The notes beneath the pieces were generated by a model. It ran no database searches. It worked only from the letters and a program-made list of their open reading frames with translations, and had not been told where the DNA came from. Shown piece by piece: positions 44,738 to 53,702 of a stretch of 64,000 bases of DNA; the first letter of the stretch is position 1; every line of letters starts with the position of its first letter. Location of the stretch: contig NZ_JAGGML010000001.1 of assembly GCF_017875275.1 (NCBI RefSeq), positions 1,240,001 through 1,304,000 of the forward strand, in the 5' to 3' direction. This DNA is from Xanthobacter flavus. GTDB lineage: Bacteria; Pseudomonadota; Alphaproteobacteria; Rhizobiales; Xanthobacteraceae. The translations under genes and the position numbers were made by a program.

Positions 44738-45874
44738 TTAGTCCAGAGTTTGCCGGAATCTCGCCACGGCGATCGCCATCGCCACCAGCATCAGCACCAC
44801 GAGCGCGCCCGCGTCGGTGGTGAGGTCGGAGATGCCCGAGCCCTTCAGGAGAATGCCGCGTACCATCCGCAAATAGTGGGTGAGCGGCAGCCCCTCGCCG
44901 ATCCACTGCGCCCACAGCGGCATGCCCGAGAAGGGAAACATGAAGCCGGACAAGAGGATGGAGGGCAGGAAGAACATGAACGACATCTGCACCGCCTGGA
45001 GCTGGTTCTGCGCCAGGGTGGAGAAGGTGTAGCCGATGGAGAGGTTGACGACGATGAACAGCAGCGTCGCCACCGCCAAGAGGATCGCGCTGCCCTCCAG
45101 CGGCACGCCGAAGAGAATCATCCCCGCGCCCATGATGAGCAGCGCCTGAAGGATGCCCACCAGCACATAGGGCGTGATCTTGCCCAGCATGATCTCCACC
45201 GGGTGGATGGGCATGGAGAGCAGGCTCTCCATGGTCCCGCGCTCGATCTCCCGCGTCACCGACAAAGCGGTGAAGATGAGCATGGTCATGGTGAGGATGG
45301 TGCCCAGGAGGCCCGGCACGATGTTGAGCTGGCTGGTGCCGGCGGGGTTGTAGCGCCGGTGCTGCACGATCTCGAAGGCCGCGCTGCCCGGCGCATCCAC
45401 GAACCGCTCGCGCGCGAGCGCGGAATTCACGACCCCGGCAAGCGCGGCCAGCGCATTGGCCGACCCGACCGGATCGGTGGCATCGGCCGCGACCAGCAAC
45501 TGGGGCGCATCCCCCCGCCGCAGCGCGCGCTCGAAGCCGGCCGGGATCTCCACGAAGAACAGCACATCGCCCGAGCGGATCATGTGCTCGGCATCCTCTG
45601 CGCTCTTCACCTCGCGCACGAAGGCGAAGAAGGCGGTGTTGCGCAGCGCGGCGAGGATGGCGCGGCTGACGTCGTTGTTCTCGTGGGTGAAGACGGCGGT
45701 GGGCAGGTGGCGCGGCGTGGTGTTGATGGCGTAGCCGAACAGGATCAGCTGCAACAGCGGGATCATGATCATGGTCGCGAACGTCACCCGGTCGCGGCGG
45801 AGCTGGATGAACTCCTTCACGATCATGGCGCCGACGCGCGTGAAGAAGCCGCCCCGCGCGGCGCGCGCGCTCAT
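44738..45874 (-). CDS. ABC-2 type transporter permease
   Basis: A 378-residue inner-membrane permease of the YhhJ/DrrB type. One N-terminal helix (MIMIPLLQLILFGYAINT), a large periplasmic domain (about residues 55-180) and five further C-terminal helices are visible, with SVTREIERGTMESLL and PSILLSGFMFPFSGMP as the ABC-2 family signature. The ATG overlaps the ATPase stop by 4 bp. It acts with the ATPase and HlyD adaptor to export a hydrophobic compound or drug. Confidence 0.88.
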   Translation of the reverse strand: MSARAARGGFFTRVGAMIVKEFIQLRRDRVTFATMIMIPLLQLILFGYAINTTPRHLPTAVFTHENNDVSRAILAALRNTAFFAFVREVKSAEDAEHMIRSGDVLFFVEIPAGFERALRRGDAPQLLVAADATDPVGSANALAALAGVVNSALARERFVDAPGSAAFEIVQHRRYNPAGTSQLNIVPGLLGTILTMTMLIFTALSVTREIERGTMESLLSMPIHPVEIMLGKITPYVLVGILQALLIMGAGMILFGVPLEGSAILLAVATLLFIVVNLSIGYTFSTLAQNQLQAVQMSFMFFLPSILLSGFMFPFSGMPLWAQWIGEGLPLTHYLRMVRGILLKGSGISDLTTDAGALVVLMLVAMAIAVARFRQTLD

Positions 45875-46854
45875 CGCAGCTCGTCCTTGGAGCGGCGCAT
45901 CAGGTCGATGAACACGTCCTCCAGCGTCGGCGCATCGGCGCGGAAGACCAGGCGCTCATCGGCCCGGAAGGGGGCGAGGGCCGCCTCCAGCGCCCCTGCG
46001 TCGCGGCCGGAGATGTGCAGGGCGGTACCGAAGGGCGCCACCATGTCCACGCCCGCCCGCTGGGCCAGATCGCGGGCGAGGTCGCGGGCGATGCGGCCGG
46101 CCTCCTGCCCCGCCTCGCCCTTCACCTCCACCGTCACGGTGGTGAGGCCGGCGGCGGCGATCACGCTCTGCACCGTGCCCTGGGCGAGCAGCTTGCCGTA
46201 GGCGATGTAAGCGATCTCGTGACAGCGCTCCGCCTCGTCCATGTAGTGGGTGGAGACGAGGACGGTCAGCCCTTCGGCGGCGAGATCGTGGATCTGCTCC
46301 CAGAACTCGCGCCGCGCCTGCGGATCGACGCCGGCGGTGGGCTCGTCCAGAAGCAGGAGGTCGGGACCGGGCAGGATGCAGGCGCCGAGCGCCAGCCGCT
46401 GCTTCCAGCCGCCGGACAGCGCGCCGGCCAACTGCTTGCCGCGCCCCTCCAGCCCCAGCCGCTTCAGCGCCTCGGCGGCGGCCGCCTCCGGCTTGTCGAC
46501 GCCGTAGAGGCGGGCGACGAACTCGAGATTCTCCCGCACGGAGAGATCCTGGTAGAGCGAGAAGCGCTGGGTCATGTAGCCCACATGCTCGCGGATCGCC
46601 CGGGACTCGGTGAGGATGTCCATGCCGAGGCAGGTGCCCCGGCCCGCGTCAGGCGTCAGCAGTCCGCACAGCATGCGGATGGTGGTGGTCTTGCCCGAGC
46701 CGTTGGGGCCGAGGAAGCCGTAGATCTGCCCCCGCCGCACCCGCATGGTGAGGTTGTCCACCACGCGGTGCCCGCCGAAGCTCTTGGAGAGGCCTTCCAC
46801 CTCGATCACCACCTCCGGATCGGGCGCTGAGGCCGCCTGCGCCGTTGTGCTCAC
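45871..46854 (-). CDS. ABC transporter ATP-binding protein
   Basis: A 327-residue cytosolic nucleotide-binding subunit. Walker A is GFLGPNGSGKTTTIRML, the signature motif is GALSGGWKQRL and Walker B is LLLLDEPTAGVDPQ, with the switch His in LVSTHYMDEA. A C-terminal extension of about 90 residues is usual for DrrA-type proteins. It starts with GTG overlapping the HlyD stop. Confidence 0.93.
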   Translation of the reverse strand: MSTTAQAASAPDPEVVIEVEGLSKSFGGHRVVDNLTMRVRRGQIYGFLGPNGSGKTTTIRMLCGLLTPDAGRGTCLGMDILTESRAIREHVGYMTQRFSLYQDLSVRENLEFVARLYGVDKPEAAAAEALKRLGLEGRGKQLAGALSGGWKQRLALGACILPGPDLLLLDEPTAGVDPQARREFWEQIHDLAAEGLTVLVSTHYMDEAERCHEIAYIAYGKLLAQGTVQSVIAAAGLTTVTVEVKGEAGQEAGRIARDLARDLAQRAGVDMVAPFGTALHISGRDAGALEAALAPFRADERLVFRADAPTLEDVFIDLMRRSKDELR

Positions 46855-47813
46855 GGGGCGGCTCCGAGGATGACGTTCACCGGCTGCCCGGGCTTTGCCC
46901 TGGCCGGATCGTCGGGCCGCGCCTCCACCATATAGACGAGCTTGGAGCGCTCCTCGCGGCTGTAGATGACTGGCGGGGTGTATTCGGCCTGCGCCGCGAT
47001 GAAGGACACCTTGGCGGTGAAGGGGGCGCAGCCGTCGCAGGTGACGGTGACGGGCGCGCCAGCCGCGACCTTCGGCAATTGCGCCTCGGGCACGAAGAAG
47101 CGCACCTTCACCAGCCCCGGCGGCAGAACGGAGACGATGGGCCGCCCCTCCGGCACCATCTCACCGGGCCGGTAATAGACGGTCTGCACGGGGCCGTCCG
47201 CCGGGGTCTTCACGGAGCGTCGATCCAGCCGGATCTGCGCGGCGGAGAGATTCGCCTTCGCCGTCTGGACGGCCTGTTCGGCGGCCTCGATGTCCTGTGT
47301 GCGCGAGGCGATACGGGCGGCGGCGATGCGGCGCTTGGCCTCGTCAAGGGCGGCCTGGTTCTGGTCGTACTGGTGCTGGGCGGAATCGAGATTGGCCTGA
47401 GAGGAGGCGCCCTTGGGCACTAGCGTCTTCTGGCGGTCCAGCTCGATACGGGAGAGATCGAGCGCGGCGGCGGCGCGGCGCTCGGAGGCTTCCAGCACCG
47501 CCACCTCCTCCGGCCGCTGGAGCGGCGAGCGGGCATTGGCGAGGCGCGCCTCGGCTTCCCGAAGCTGCGCGGCGGCGGCATCGCGGTCGGCGATCTGGAG
47601 ATCGTCCTCCACCTTCGCCAGCACCTGCCCGACCTTCACCTGCGCCCCTTCTTCCACCAGGAGCGCGGTGACACGCCCCGGCTCAGTGGGGCCGATGAAG
47701 ACGAGATCGCCCTCCACATAGCCGGAGAAGCCGCCTCCCTTGTCCCCGTCGCAGCCGGCAAGGCCGAGCGCGGCGAGGGCAAGCATGGCGCACAAAGCGG
47801 GAGCGCGTGTCAC
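46851..47813 (-). CDS. HlyD family periplasmic adaptor lipoprotein
   Basis: A 320-residue membrane-fusion protein with a lipobox LAALGLAGC near the N-terminus. A biotinyl-lipoyl half follows (VTALLVEEGAQVKVGQVLAKVE), then a long alpha-helical hairpin (about residues 75-190), then the beta-barrel. It bridges the inner-membrane ABC pump to an outer-membrane channel encoded elsewhere. GTG 47813 overlaps the TetR stop (GTGA) and has GGAG 4 nt upstream; ATG 47825 is an alternative. Confidence 0.87.
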   Translation of the reverse strand: MTRAPALCAMLALAALGLAGCDGDKGGGFSGYVEGDLVFIGPTEPGRVTALLVEEGAQVKVGQVLAKVEDDLQIADRDAAAAQLREAEARLANARSPLQRPEEVAVLEASERRAAAALDLSRIELDRQKTLVPKGASSQANLDSAQHQYDQNQAALDEAKRRIAAARIASRTQDIEAAEQAVQTAKANLSAAQIRLDRRSVKTPADGPVQTVYYRPGEMVPEGRPIVSVLPPGLVKVRFFVPEAQLPKVAAGAPVTVTCDGCAPFTAKVSFIAAQAEYTPPVIYSREERSKLVYMVEARPDDPARAKPGQPVNVILGAAP

Positions 47814-48481
47814 GTCTCTCTCCATCCAAGGCCGCGCAGGATCAGGTCGCGATGGGCGGCAAGAAACCGGCGCACGTCCAGGGGGTCGAATGTGCCGAAC
47901 ATGCTGTTCCACACCACCGCCACGATGGCCGGGGCAATGACGAGCTGGGGGAATTGGGCGGGAATGTCGCTGTCGATCTCGCCGCGGGCGATGCCCCGCG
48001 CGACGATGGCGCGGATGAGCGCAAGGCCGCGCACCACGACTTCCCGGTGATAATAGGCGGCGAGTTCGGGAAAACGCGGCCCCTCGGCAATCATGAGGCG
48101 CACAAGAGCCTGAGCCGGCGCTTCCAGCACGCGCTGGGCGAGAAGCTCGATAAGTAGGTCCAGCAATTCCCGCGTCGTACCCGGGAACAGGGCGACCATG
48201 CCGCCGGCATCCACGATAACCGGCGAGAGGTTCTCTTCCACCAGTCCCCGGAACAGCGCCTCCTTGTCGGAGAAGTAGAGATAGAGCGTGCCCTTGGCGA
48301 CGCCCGCCCGCCGGGCCACGTCCTCCAGCCGCGCGCCGGCGAAGCCGTGGGCCGCGAACTCGGCCAGGGCCGCGTCGAGGATGGACCGCCGCCGCTCGCC
48401 CCTGTCCATGGCCGGCGCGCGCCGACGCCGGGCCTGCGGCGACGAGGGGCTCTCCTGCGAGTCTTTGGGCATCTCCGGCAT
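47810..48481 (-). CDS. TetR/AcrR family transcriptional regulator
   Basis: A 223-residue repressor. The helix-turn-helix is in FAGARLEDVARRAGVAKGTLYLYFSDKEALF, shown here by GVAKGTLYLYFSDKE, with a ligand-binding C-terminal domain. It heads the efflux operon it presumably controls. The palindrome TGACTGA-CCCG-TCAGTCA lies 12 bp upstream of the chosen ATG at 48481 (an in-frame TTG is at 48493), the usual position for autoregulation. Confidence 0.9.
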   Translation of the reverse strand: MPEMPKDSQESPSSPQARRRRAPAMDRGERRRSILDAALAEFAAHGFAGARLEDVARRAGVAKGTLYLYFSDKEALFRGLVEENLSPVIVDAGGMVALFPGTTRELLDLLIELLAQRVLEAPAQALVRLMIAEGPRFPELAAYYHREVVVRGLALIRAIVARGIARGEIDSDIPAQFPQLVIAPAIVAVVWNSMFGTFDPLDVRRFLAAHRDLILRGLGWRET

Positions 48482-48493
48482 GGCAACTCGCAA

Positions 48494-48511
48494 TGACTGA
48501 CCCGTCAGTCA
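48494..48511. promoter_or_regulatory. TetR-type operator
   Basis: TGACTGA-CCCG-TCAGTCA is a perfect palindrome with 7-bp arms directly upstream of the TetR gene, of the TGACxGxCxGTCA class bound by many AcrR-type repressors. It likely controls the whole TetR-HlyD-ABC operon. Confidence 0.82.
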
Positions 48512-48712
48512 CTAGCATGGTCAATGGCGCGATCCAACTGCTGGCCTAGGGTCAAGCCGGCAAACAGGGTTGCGGCGAAGCAACAGCGGCGAAAGATCGC
48601 AAAAGGCGGAGGTAACTAAAAACCGGGCAGTTAAGGTTAACAGAAGGTTGACGGAGCCAAGCCCGGCGGCTTGAGGCATTATCTTTTTGTTAACTCCGCT
48701 CGGACCCCGGCA

Positions 48713-49384
48713 ATGTCGAAGCGCGTCTCGCTCCTCAGCCTTCTTCTGGCGCTGGCCGCATGGGTCGCGCTTCTGGGCGCAAGCGTCCCCGCCGCCGCGC
48801 AGCAGGACACGCGCGGGCAGTTGCGCCTTGCCAATCTGGCCGCCACCTTCGCGCCGCGCCATCTTGCCGACGGGCGCTATACCTCCGCCCCGTCCGGCTA
48901 CGTCCGCTTCTGCGCCGACAACGGCGGCGACTGCCGCGCCGCCGGGGCCCTCATGCCGGCTATCCGTCTCGACGCCGAACACAAGGCCGAGCTTGAGCGC
49001 GTCAATCGTACCGTCAACGAAGTGGTTCAGCCCGAGACCGATCTCGATCATTACGGCGAGACGGAGCGCTGGGCCTATCCCGACGACCGCCGCGGCGATT
49101 GCGAGGATTATGTTCTCGAAAAGCGCCGCCGCCTCATCAACGCCGGCTGGCCCACTTCGGTTCTGCTCATCACGGTGGTGCGCGATCACGAGGGCGATGG
49201 TCACGCCGTCCTCACCGTCGTCACCGACAAGGGCGACCTCATCCTCGACAACCAGGAAGCCGAGATCCTCACCTGGACCGACACCGGCTATCGCTTCGTC
49301 AAGCGCCAGTCCAAGGAGGATCCCTCCCAGTGGGTTTCGCTCGGCGAAGCCCGGGTGCCGCCGGTGGTGGGCACCGGGCGCTGA
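48713..49384 (+). CDS. Transglutaminase-like cysteine peptidase (BTLCP family)
   Basis: A 223-residue exported protein. Signal peptide MSKRVSLLSLLLALAAWVALLGASVPAAAQ is followed by FCADNGGDCRA, then the active site with Cys in RRGDCEDYVLEKRR, His in GDGHAVLTVVTD and Asp in DLILDNQ. These form the Cys-His-Asp triad of bacterial transglutaminase-like proteases, probably periplasmic. A likely promoter (TTGAGG...TTAACT) lies just upstream. Confidence 0.88.
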   Translation: MSKRVSLLSLLLALAAWVALLGASVPAAAQQDTRGQLRLANLAATFAPRHLADGRYTSAPSGYVRFCADNGGDCRAAGALMPAIRLDAEHKAELERVNRTVNEVVQPETDLDHYGETERWAYPDDRRGDCEDYVLEKRRRLINAGWPTSVLLITVVRDHEGDGHAVLTVVTDKGDLILDNQEAEILTWTDTGYRFVKRQSKEDPSQWVSLGEARVPPVVGTGR

Positions 49385-49434
49385 CAGCTTGACCGTCAAA
49401 GGGTCGCCTCGCCGGCTCCTGCCTCAGCGAGACG

Positions 49435-49474
49435 AAAACGGGCCGGAACCGACGCCGCGGTTCCGGCCCGTTTT
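49435..49474. terminator. Strong bidirectional intrinsic terminator
   Basis: AAAACGGGCCGGAACC (49435-49450) and GGTTCCGGCCCGTTTT (49459-49474) form a perfect 16-bp stem with an 8-nt loop and A/T tracts on both sides, between converging genes. Confidence 0.9.
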
Positions 49475-49501
49475 GCGTTGTATCGGGCCCGATCGGCCCC
49501 C

Positions 49502-50032
49502 TCAGTCGATGCGCTTGAGGCCGGCGGCGTATTGGGGCCAGCGGTGCTGGTAGCCGGCCGCCGTCGCGATCAGCCGCTCCGCCGCCGCCTCGTCCAGGGT
49601 GCGCGCGACCTTGGCCGGGGCTCCGACAATCAGCGAATAGGGCTCGAAGGTCTTGCCCTCGGTCACCAGTGCCATGGAGCCGACGAGGCAGTGATCGCCG
49701 ATGACGGCGCCATTCAGCACGGTCGCGCCCATCCCCACCAGCGCCCCCTCCCCCACCGTGCAGCCATGCAGCGTCACGCTGTGGCCGATGGTGGCCTTGG
49801 GGCCGAGCGTCATGGGATAGCCGGGATCGGTGTGCAGGACGCAGTTTTCCTGAATGTTCGTGCCCTCGCCCACCACGATCGGCTCGTTGTCGCCGCGCAG
49901 CACCGCGCCGAACCAGATGCTCGCGCCCTCCTTCACGATCACCCGGCCGATGAGGACGGCCGTGGGGGCGATCCAGAAATTGCCGGAGGCGGGCAGCTCC
50001 GGGGCGATGCCGTCGAGGGCATAAAGCGGCAT
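49502..50032 (-). CDS. Gamma carbonic anhydrase family protein
   Basis: A 176-residue left-handed beta-helix protein with hexapeptide repeats (GASIWFGAVLRGD, GTNIQENCVLHTD, GHSVTLHGCTVGEGALVGMGATVLNGAVIG). Zn ligands are HTD, GHS, HGC. The ATG is preceded by GGAGG 5 nt upstream. Such YrdA/CaiE-like proteins may hydrate CO2, though many show weak activity. Confidence 0.9.
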   Translation of the reverse strand: MPLYALDGIAPELPASGNFWIAPTAVLIGRVIVKEGASIWFGAVLRGDNEPIVVGEGTNIQENCVLHTDPGYPMTLGPKATIGHSVTLHGCTVGEGALVGMGATVLNGAVIGDHCLVGSMALVTEGKTFEPYSLIVGAPAKVARTLDEAAAERLIATAAGYQHRWPQYAAGLKRID

Positions 50033-50199
50033 GGGGTTCCTCCAGAAGGTCGATCGGCGGGCCGGCGTGGCGGCCGGGCGCGCCTGTCCCTGCCTATCGC
50101 CATCGGCGCCCGCATGCTAGAGGCGCGCCACGCCTTGCCGTCGAGCAGCCATGTCCAGCCGGCCGTCGCGGCCTCCGCCGAACCCAGCCCGTCGAGACC

Positions 50200-51897
50200 A
50201 TGTCCCAGCCTCCTGCGCTCCCCCCGCCCCTCGCGAAGCTGCTCTATGACGGCTACCAGCAACAGCTGCGCGGGCAGTATGAGGAGGCGGCCCGGGCCTA
50301 TCGCAAGATCCTGAAGAGCGCGCCGGACCATGCCGACGTCATCCAGCTCCTCGGCATCTGCCGCGCCCGCCAGGGACGCGAGATCGAGGCCATCGAGCTT
50401 TATCGCAAGGCGCTGGCGCGGCGACCGGACGATGCCAAGTGCCTGTACAATCTCGCTCTCGCCTATGGGGCGCTGAAGCGCGAGGCGGAGGAAGTGGCCG
50501 CCATGGGCGAGGCCTTCGCGCGCGACCCCTCGCTTCCGCTTGCGGCCAACGTGCTGTTTCCCGCCCGCCGCGCCACCTGCGACTGGCGCGGCCACGACCG
50601 GCTTCTGGAGAACCTGAGGCTCGGCGCCACCGGCCAGAGCGCGCCCTCCATTCCCTTCCTGACGCTTTACATCGACGACCCCGCCCTGCACCTCGCCGCG
50701 GGCCGGCGCTGGGTGGAGGCGGAGAGGCAGCCCGCCCGGCCCCTCACCTTCGACCATTCGGCCCGGCGCGCGGCCACCGGACCGATCCGCGTGGCCTATG
50801 TCTCGGCCGATTTCCGCATCCATCCCACGACGCACCTCATCGCCGGCCTGCTGGAGCGGCACGACCGCAGCCGCTTCGAGATCACCGCCGTCTCCATCGG
50901 CCCGGACGATGGCTCGCCCGAGCGGGCGCGGGTGAAGGCGGCGGTGGACCGCTTCGTCGATGTGGAGCAGGCGAGCGTCGAGGACATTGCCCGCCAGATC
51001 GCCGGCCTCGGCATCGACATCGCCGTGGACCTCATGACGCACACCAAGGGCGAGCGCATGAGCCTGTTCGCCCATCGCCCGGCGCCGGTGCAGGTGAGCT
51101 TCCTGGGTTATCCTGGCACCAGCGGCGCGCCGTTCTTCGATTACGTGATCGGCGACCCGGTGGTGCTGCCGTTCGCGGACGCGCCTTTCTACAGCGAGAA
51201 GATCGTCCAGCTGCCCCACTGCTACCAGCCGAACGACCCAGACCTGCCAGTCGGCGAGCCGCCCGGCCGCGCCGCCTGCGGCCTTCCGGAAGATGCCTTC
51301 GTGTTCGGCGCCTTCAATGCGGCCTCGAAGCTCGATCCGCAGACCCTGTCCAGCTTCGTCCGCATTCTCGAAGCGGTGCCGGGCTCGGTGCTGTGGCTGC
51401 TGGAGGGCCGGCCCGGCACCGCCGACAATCTGCGTCGGGAGGCCAAGCTCAGGGGCCTCGACCCTGCGCGTCTCGTGTTCGCGCCCCGGGCGGAGCTGAA
51501 GGAACATTTGGCCCGCATCGGCCATGCGGACCTCTTCCTCGATACCTTCCCTTATACCGCCCACACCACCGCCAGCGATGCGCTGCGCCGCGGGTTGCCT
51601 ATCGTGACCCGCACCGGACGCTCCTTCGCCTCGCGGGTGGCGGAAAGCCTCATGCGTCAGGTGAACCTCGGCGATCTCGCGGTGACGACGCCCGCGGCGT
51701 TCGAAGACCGCGCCATCGCCCTCGCCCGCGATCCGGCCGCGCTGGCCGAGGTGCGCGCCCGCCTTCAGGCCGCCTTGCCCGGCTCGCCGCTGTTCGCGGT
51801 GGACCGCTACGCCCGGCACATCGAAAGCGCCTTCGAGACCATGGCCGCGCGCATGCGGTCGGGCGCGCCGCCGGAGGCATTTGCCGTCCCGGCCTGA
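50200..51897 (+). CDS. TPR-repeat SPINDLY-type O-linked GlcNAc transferase family protein (GT41)
   Basis: A 565-residue cytosolic glycosyltransferase. Tetratricopeptide repeats occupy about residues 20-130 (AYRKILKSAPDHADVIQLLG, AIELYRKALARRPDDAKCLYN). The catalytic part has VAYVSADFRIHPTTHLI, the LFAHRPAPVQVSFLGYPGTSGA block and HCYQPND, FGAFNAASKLDP and DLFLDTFPYTAHTTASDAL, which match OGT/SPY enzymes. It probably adds a sugar to proteins. Donor sugar (GlcNAc or fucose) unknown. Confidence 0.88.
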   Translation: MSQPPALPPPLAKLLYDGYQQQLRGQYEEAARAYRKILKSAPDHADVIQLLGICRARQGREIEAIELYRKALARRPDDAKCLYNLALAYGALKREAEEVAAMGEAFARDPSLPLAANVLFPARRATCDWRGHDRLLENLRLGATGQSAPSIPFLTLYIDDPALHLAAGRRWVEAERQPARPLTFDHSARRAATGPIRVAYVSADFRIHPTTHLIAGLLERHDRSRFEITAVSIGPDDGSPERARVKAAVDRFVDVEQASVEDIARQIAGLGIDIAVDLMTHTKGERMSLFAHRPAPVQVSFLGYPGTSGAPFFDYVIGDPVVLPFADAPFYSEKIVQLPHCYQPNDPDLPVGEPPGRAACGLPEDAFVFGAFNAASKLDPQTLSSFVRILEAVPGSVLWLLEGRPGTADNLRREAKLRGLDPARLVFAPRAELKEHLARIGHADLFLDTFPYTAHTTASDALRRGLPIVTRTGRSFASRVAESLMRQVNLGDLAVTTPAAFEDRAIALARDPAALAEVRARLQAALPGSPLFAVDRYARHIESAFETMAARMRSGAPPEAFAVPA

Positions 51898-51906
51898 GAC
51901 AAAAGC

Positions 51907-52416
<510 letters not shown>

Positions 52417-52575
52417 CTGTGATGCCTCCGACGGCCCGCGAGGCCGGGGACCGCGCACCGGATGCGTTCATCCCTGAAAGAACGCAGCGAGGGAACGAAC
52501 GGCCGCTCCAGCGGTTCCGGTCATGGCAGCGCTGGCGCTTTATGGCATGCGCGGCCGCCCGCCCCGGAGGCTTTG

Positions 52576-52929
52576 ATGACCGTTCAGATGATCCTGCTGC
52601 CGCTTTTCGTTCACGTCGCTCTGGTGCTCGCCGTGCTGCTGCGGGCCGTGCGCTCCACCGAGGTGACGGCGGACGGATTGCGCGCCGGCCTCGCCGCCGT
52701 GCTCTTCTACACGCTCACCTGCCTCGCCTTGTTCACCCGCAAGGCGGACGTGGCCTTCGTGGTGCTGGCCTGGCTGTTCGTGATCCTGCGCATCGCAGCC
52801 GCCTTTCCCCAGCTGTTCTCTGCGCGGGCGCGGGGCGGCATCGGCGGTGTCAGCCTCGATCTCGCCAGCCTTGCCGTGCTGGCCCTGATGTGGGTGTTGT
52901 TCGCGCTCGCCGTCCTTCTGGCCGTCTGA
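52576..52929 (+). CDS. MAPEG family membrane protein
   Basis: A 117-residue protein with four predicted helices, starting MTVQMILLPLFVHVALVLAV and containing LFYTLTCLALFTRKAD and VVLAWLFVILRIAAAF, the typical MAPEG pattern. MAPEG proteins act on glutathione or lipid peroxides. The ATG has GGAGG 5 nt upstream. Confidence 0.78.
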   Translation: MTVQMILLPLFVHVALVLAVLLRAVRSTEVTADGLRAGLAAVLFYTLTCLALFTRKADVAFVVLAWLFVILRIAAAFPQLFSARARGGIGGVSLDLASLAVLALMWVLFALAVLLAV

Positions 52930-53006
52930 GGCGCCGCGGTTGACAGGCGCGGCGTGGCGGTTGAGGAGTCTGCTCATTGCGCAGGGTGCCCATCCGGGGG
53001 CGCCCG

Positions 53007-53681
53007 ATGGGATTTGCGATGACCGACCCCGCCCGCCACGTCCTCGCCTTTGGCGGCCACGACGTCCTCTTCGTCATGGCGACCAGCCAGGAGTACGGAG
53101 AGCACCTGAAGGCCCGCATCGATCCGCTCATCACCGGCGTCGGGCCTGTGGAGGCGGCGGTGGAGACGGCGCGGGCGCTCGCCATCCTGCACCATCAGGG
53201 CCGCCATCCGGATCTGGTGGTGACGCTGGGTTCGGCCGGCTCTCGCCGGCTCGACCATGCGGAAGTCTATCAGGTGGCGCGCGTCGCCTATCGCGACATG
53301 GACGCCTCGGCGCTCGGCTTCGAGCGTGGCAAGACGCCCTTTCTCGACGAGCCGGTGGTGGTGGAGCTGCCGCACCGCATCGCCGGCGTGCCCGAAGCCT
53401 CCCTCTCCACCGGCGGGGCCATCATCTCCGGCGCGGCCTATGATGCCATCGCCGAGGACATGGTGGACATGGAAACCTTCGCCGTGCTGCGCGCTGCCCG
53501 GCGTCACGGCGTACCCCTCCTCGGCCTGCGCGGCATCAGCGACGGCAAGGCCGAACTGACCGGCTATGCCGACTGGACCGAATATCTGCATATCATCGAC
53601 GAGAAGCTGGCCCGCGCGCTGGACCTTTTCGCCCGCCAGCTGACCGCGGAGGGGCTCGCCCCCGTCGCGCCGCAGGCCTGA
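53007..53681 (+). CDS. mtnN: 5'-methylthioadenosine/S-adenosylhomocysteine nucleosidase-like protein
   Basis: A 224-residue phosphorylase-fold protein predicted to release adenine from MTA or SAH. LITGVGPVEAAVETARAL, VTLGSAGSRRLDHAEVY and the catalytic-region motif DMVDMETFAVLRAARRHG followed by GLRGISDG match the family. An in-frame ATG at 53019 is an alternative start. It links to methionine salvage, as does metZ elsewhere in the window. Confidence 0.85.
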   Translation: MGFAMTDPARHVLAFGGHDVLFVMATSQEYGEHLKARIDPLITGVGPVEAAVETARALAILHHQGRHPDLVVTLGSAGSRRLDHAEVYQVARVAYRDMDASALGFERGKTPFLDEPVVVELPHRIAGVPEASLSTGGAIISGAAYDAIAEDMVDMETFAVLRAARRHGVPLLGLRGISDGKAELTGYADWTEYLHIIDEKLARALDLFARQLTAEGLAPVAPQA

Positions 53682-53702
53682 CCCGACAACAGAAGAGCCG
53701 CC

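Noticed and set aside
42717-44741. 674-codon plus-strand frame opposite ccoN
   Set aside because: It is an antisense shadow of ccoN with no recognisable protein features.
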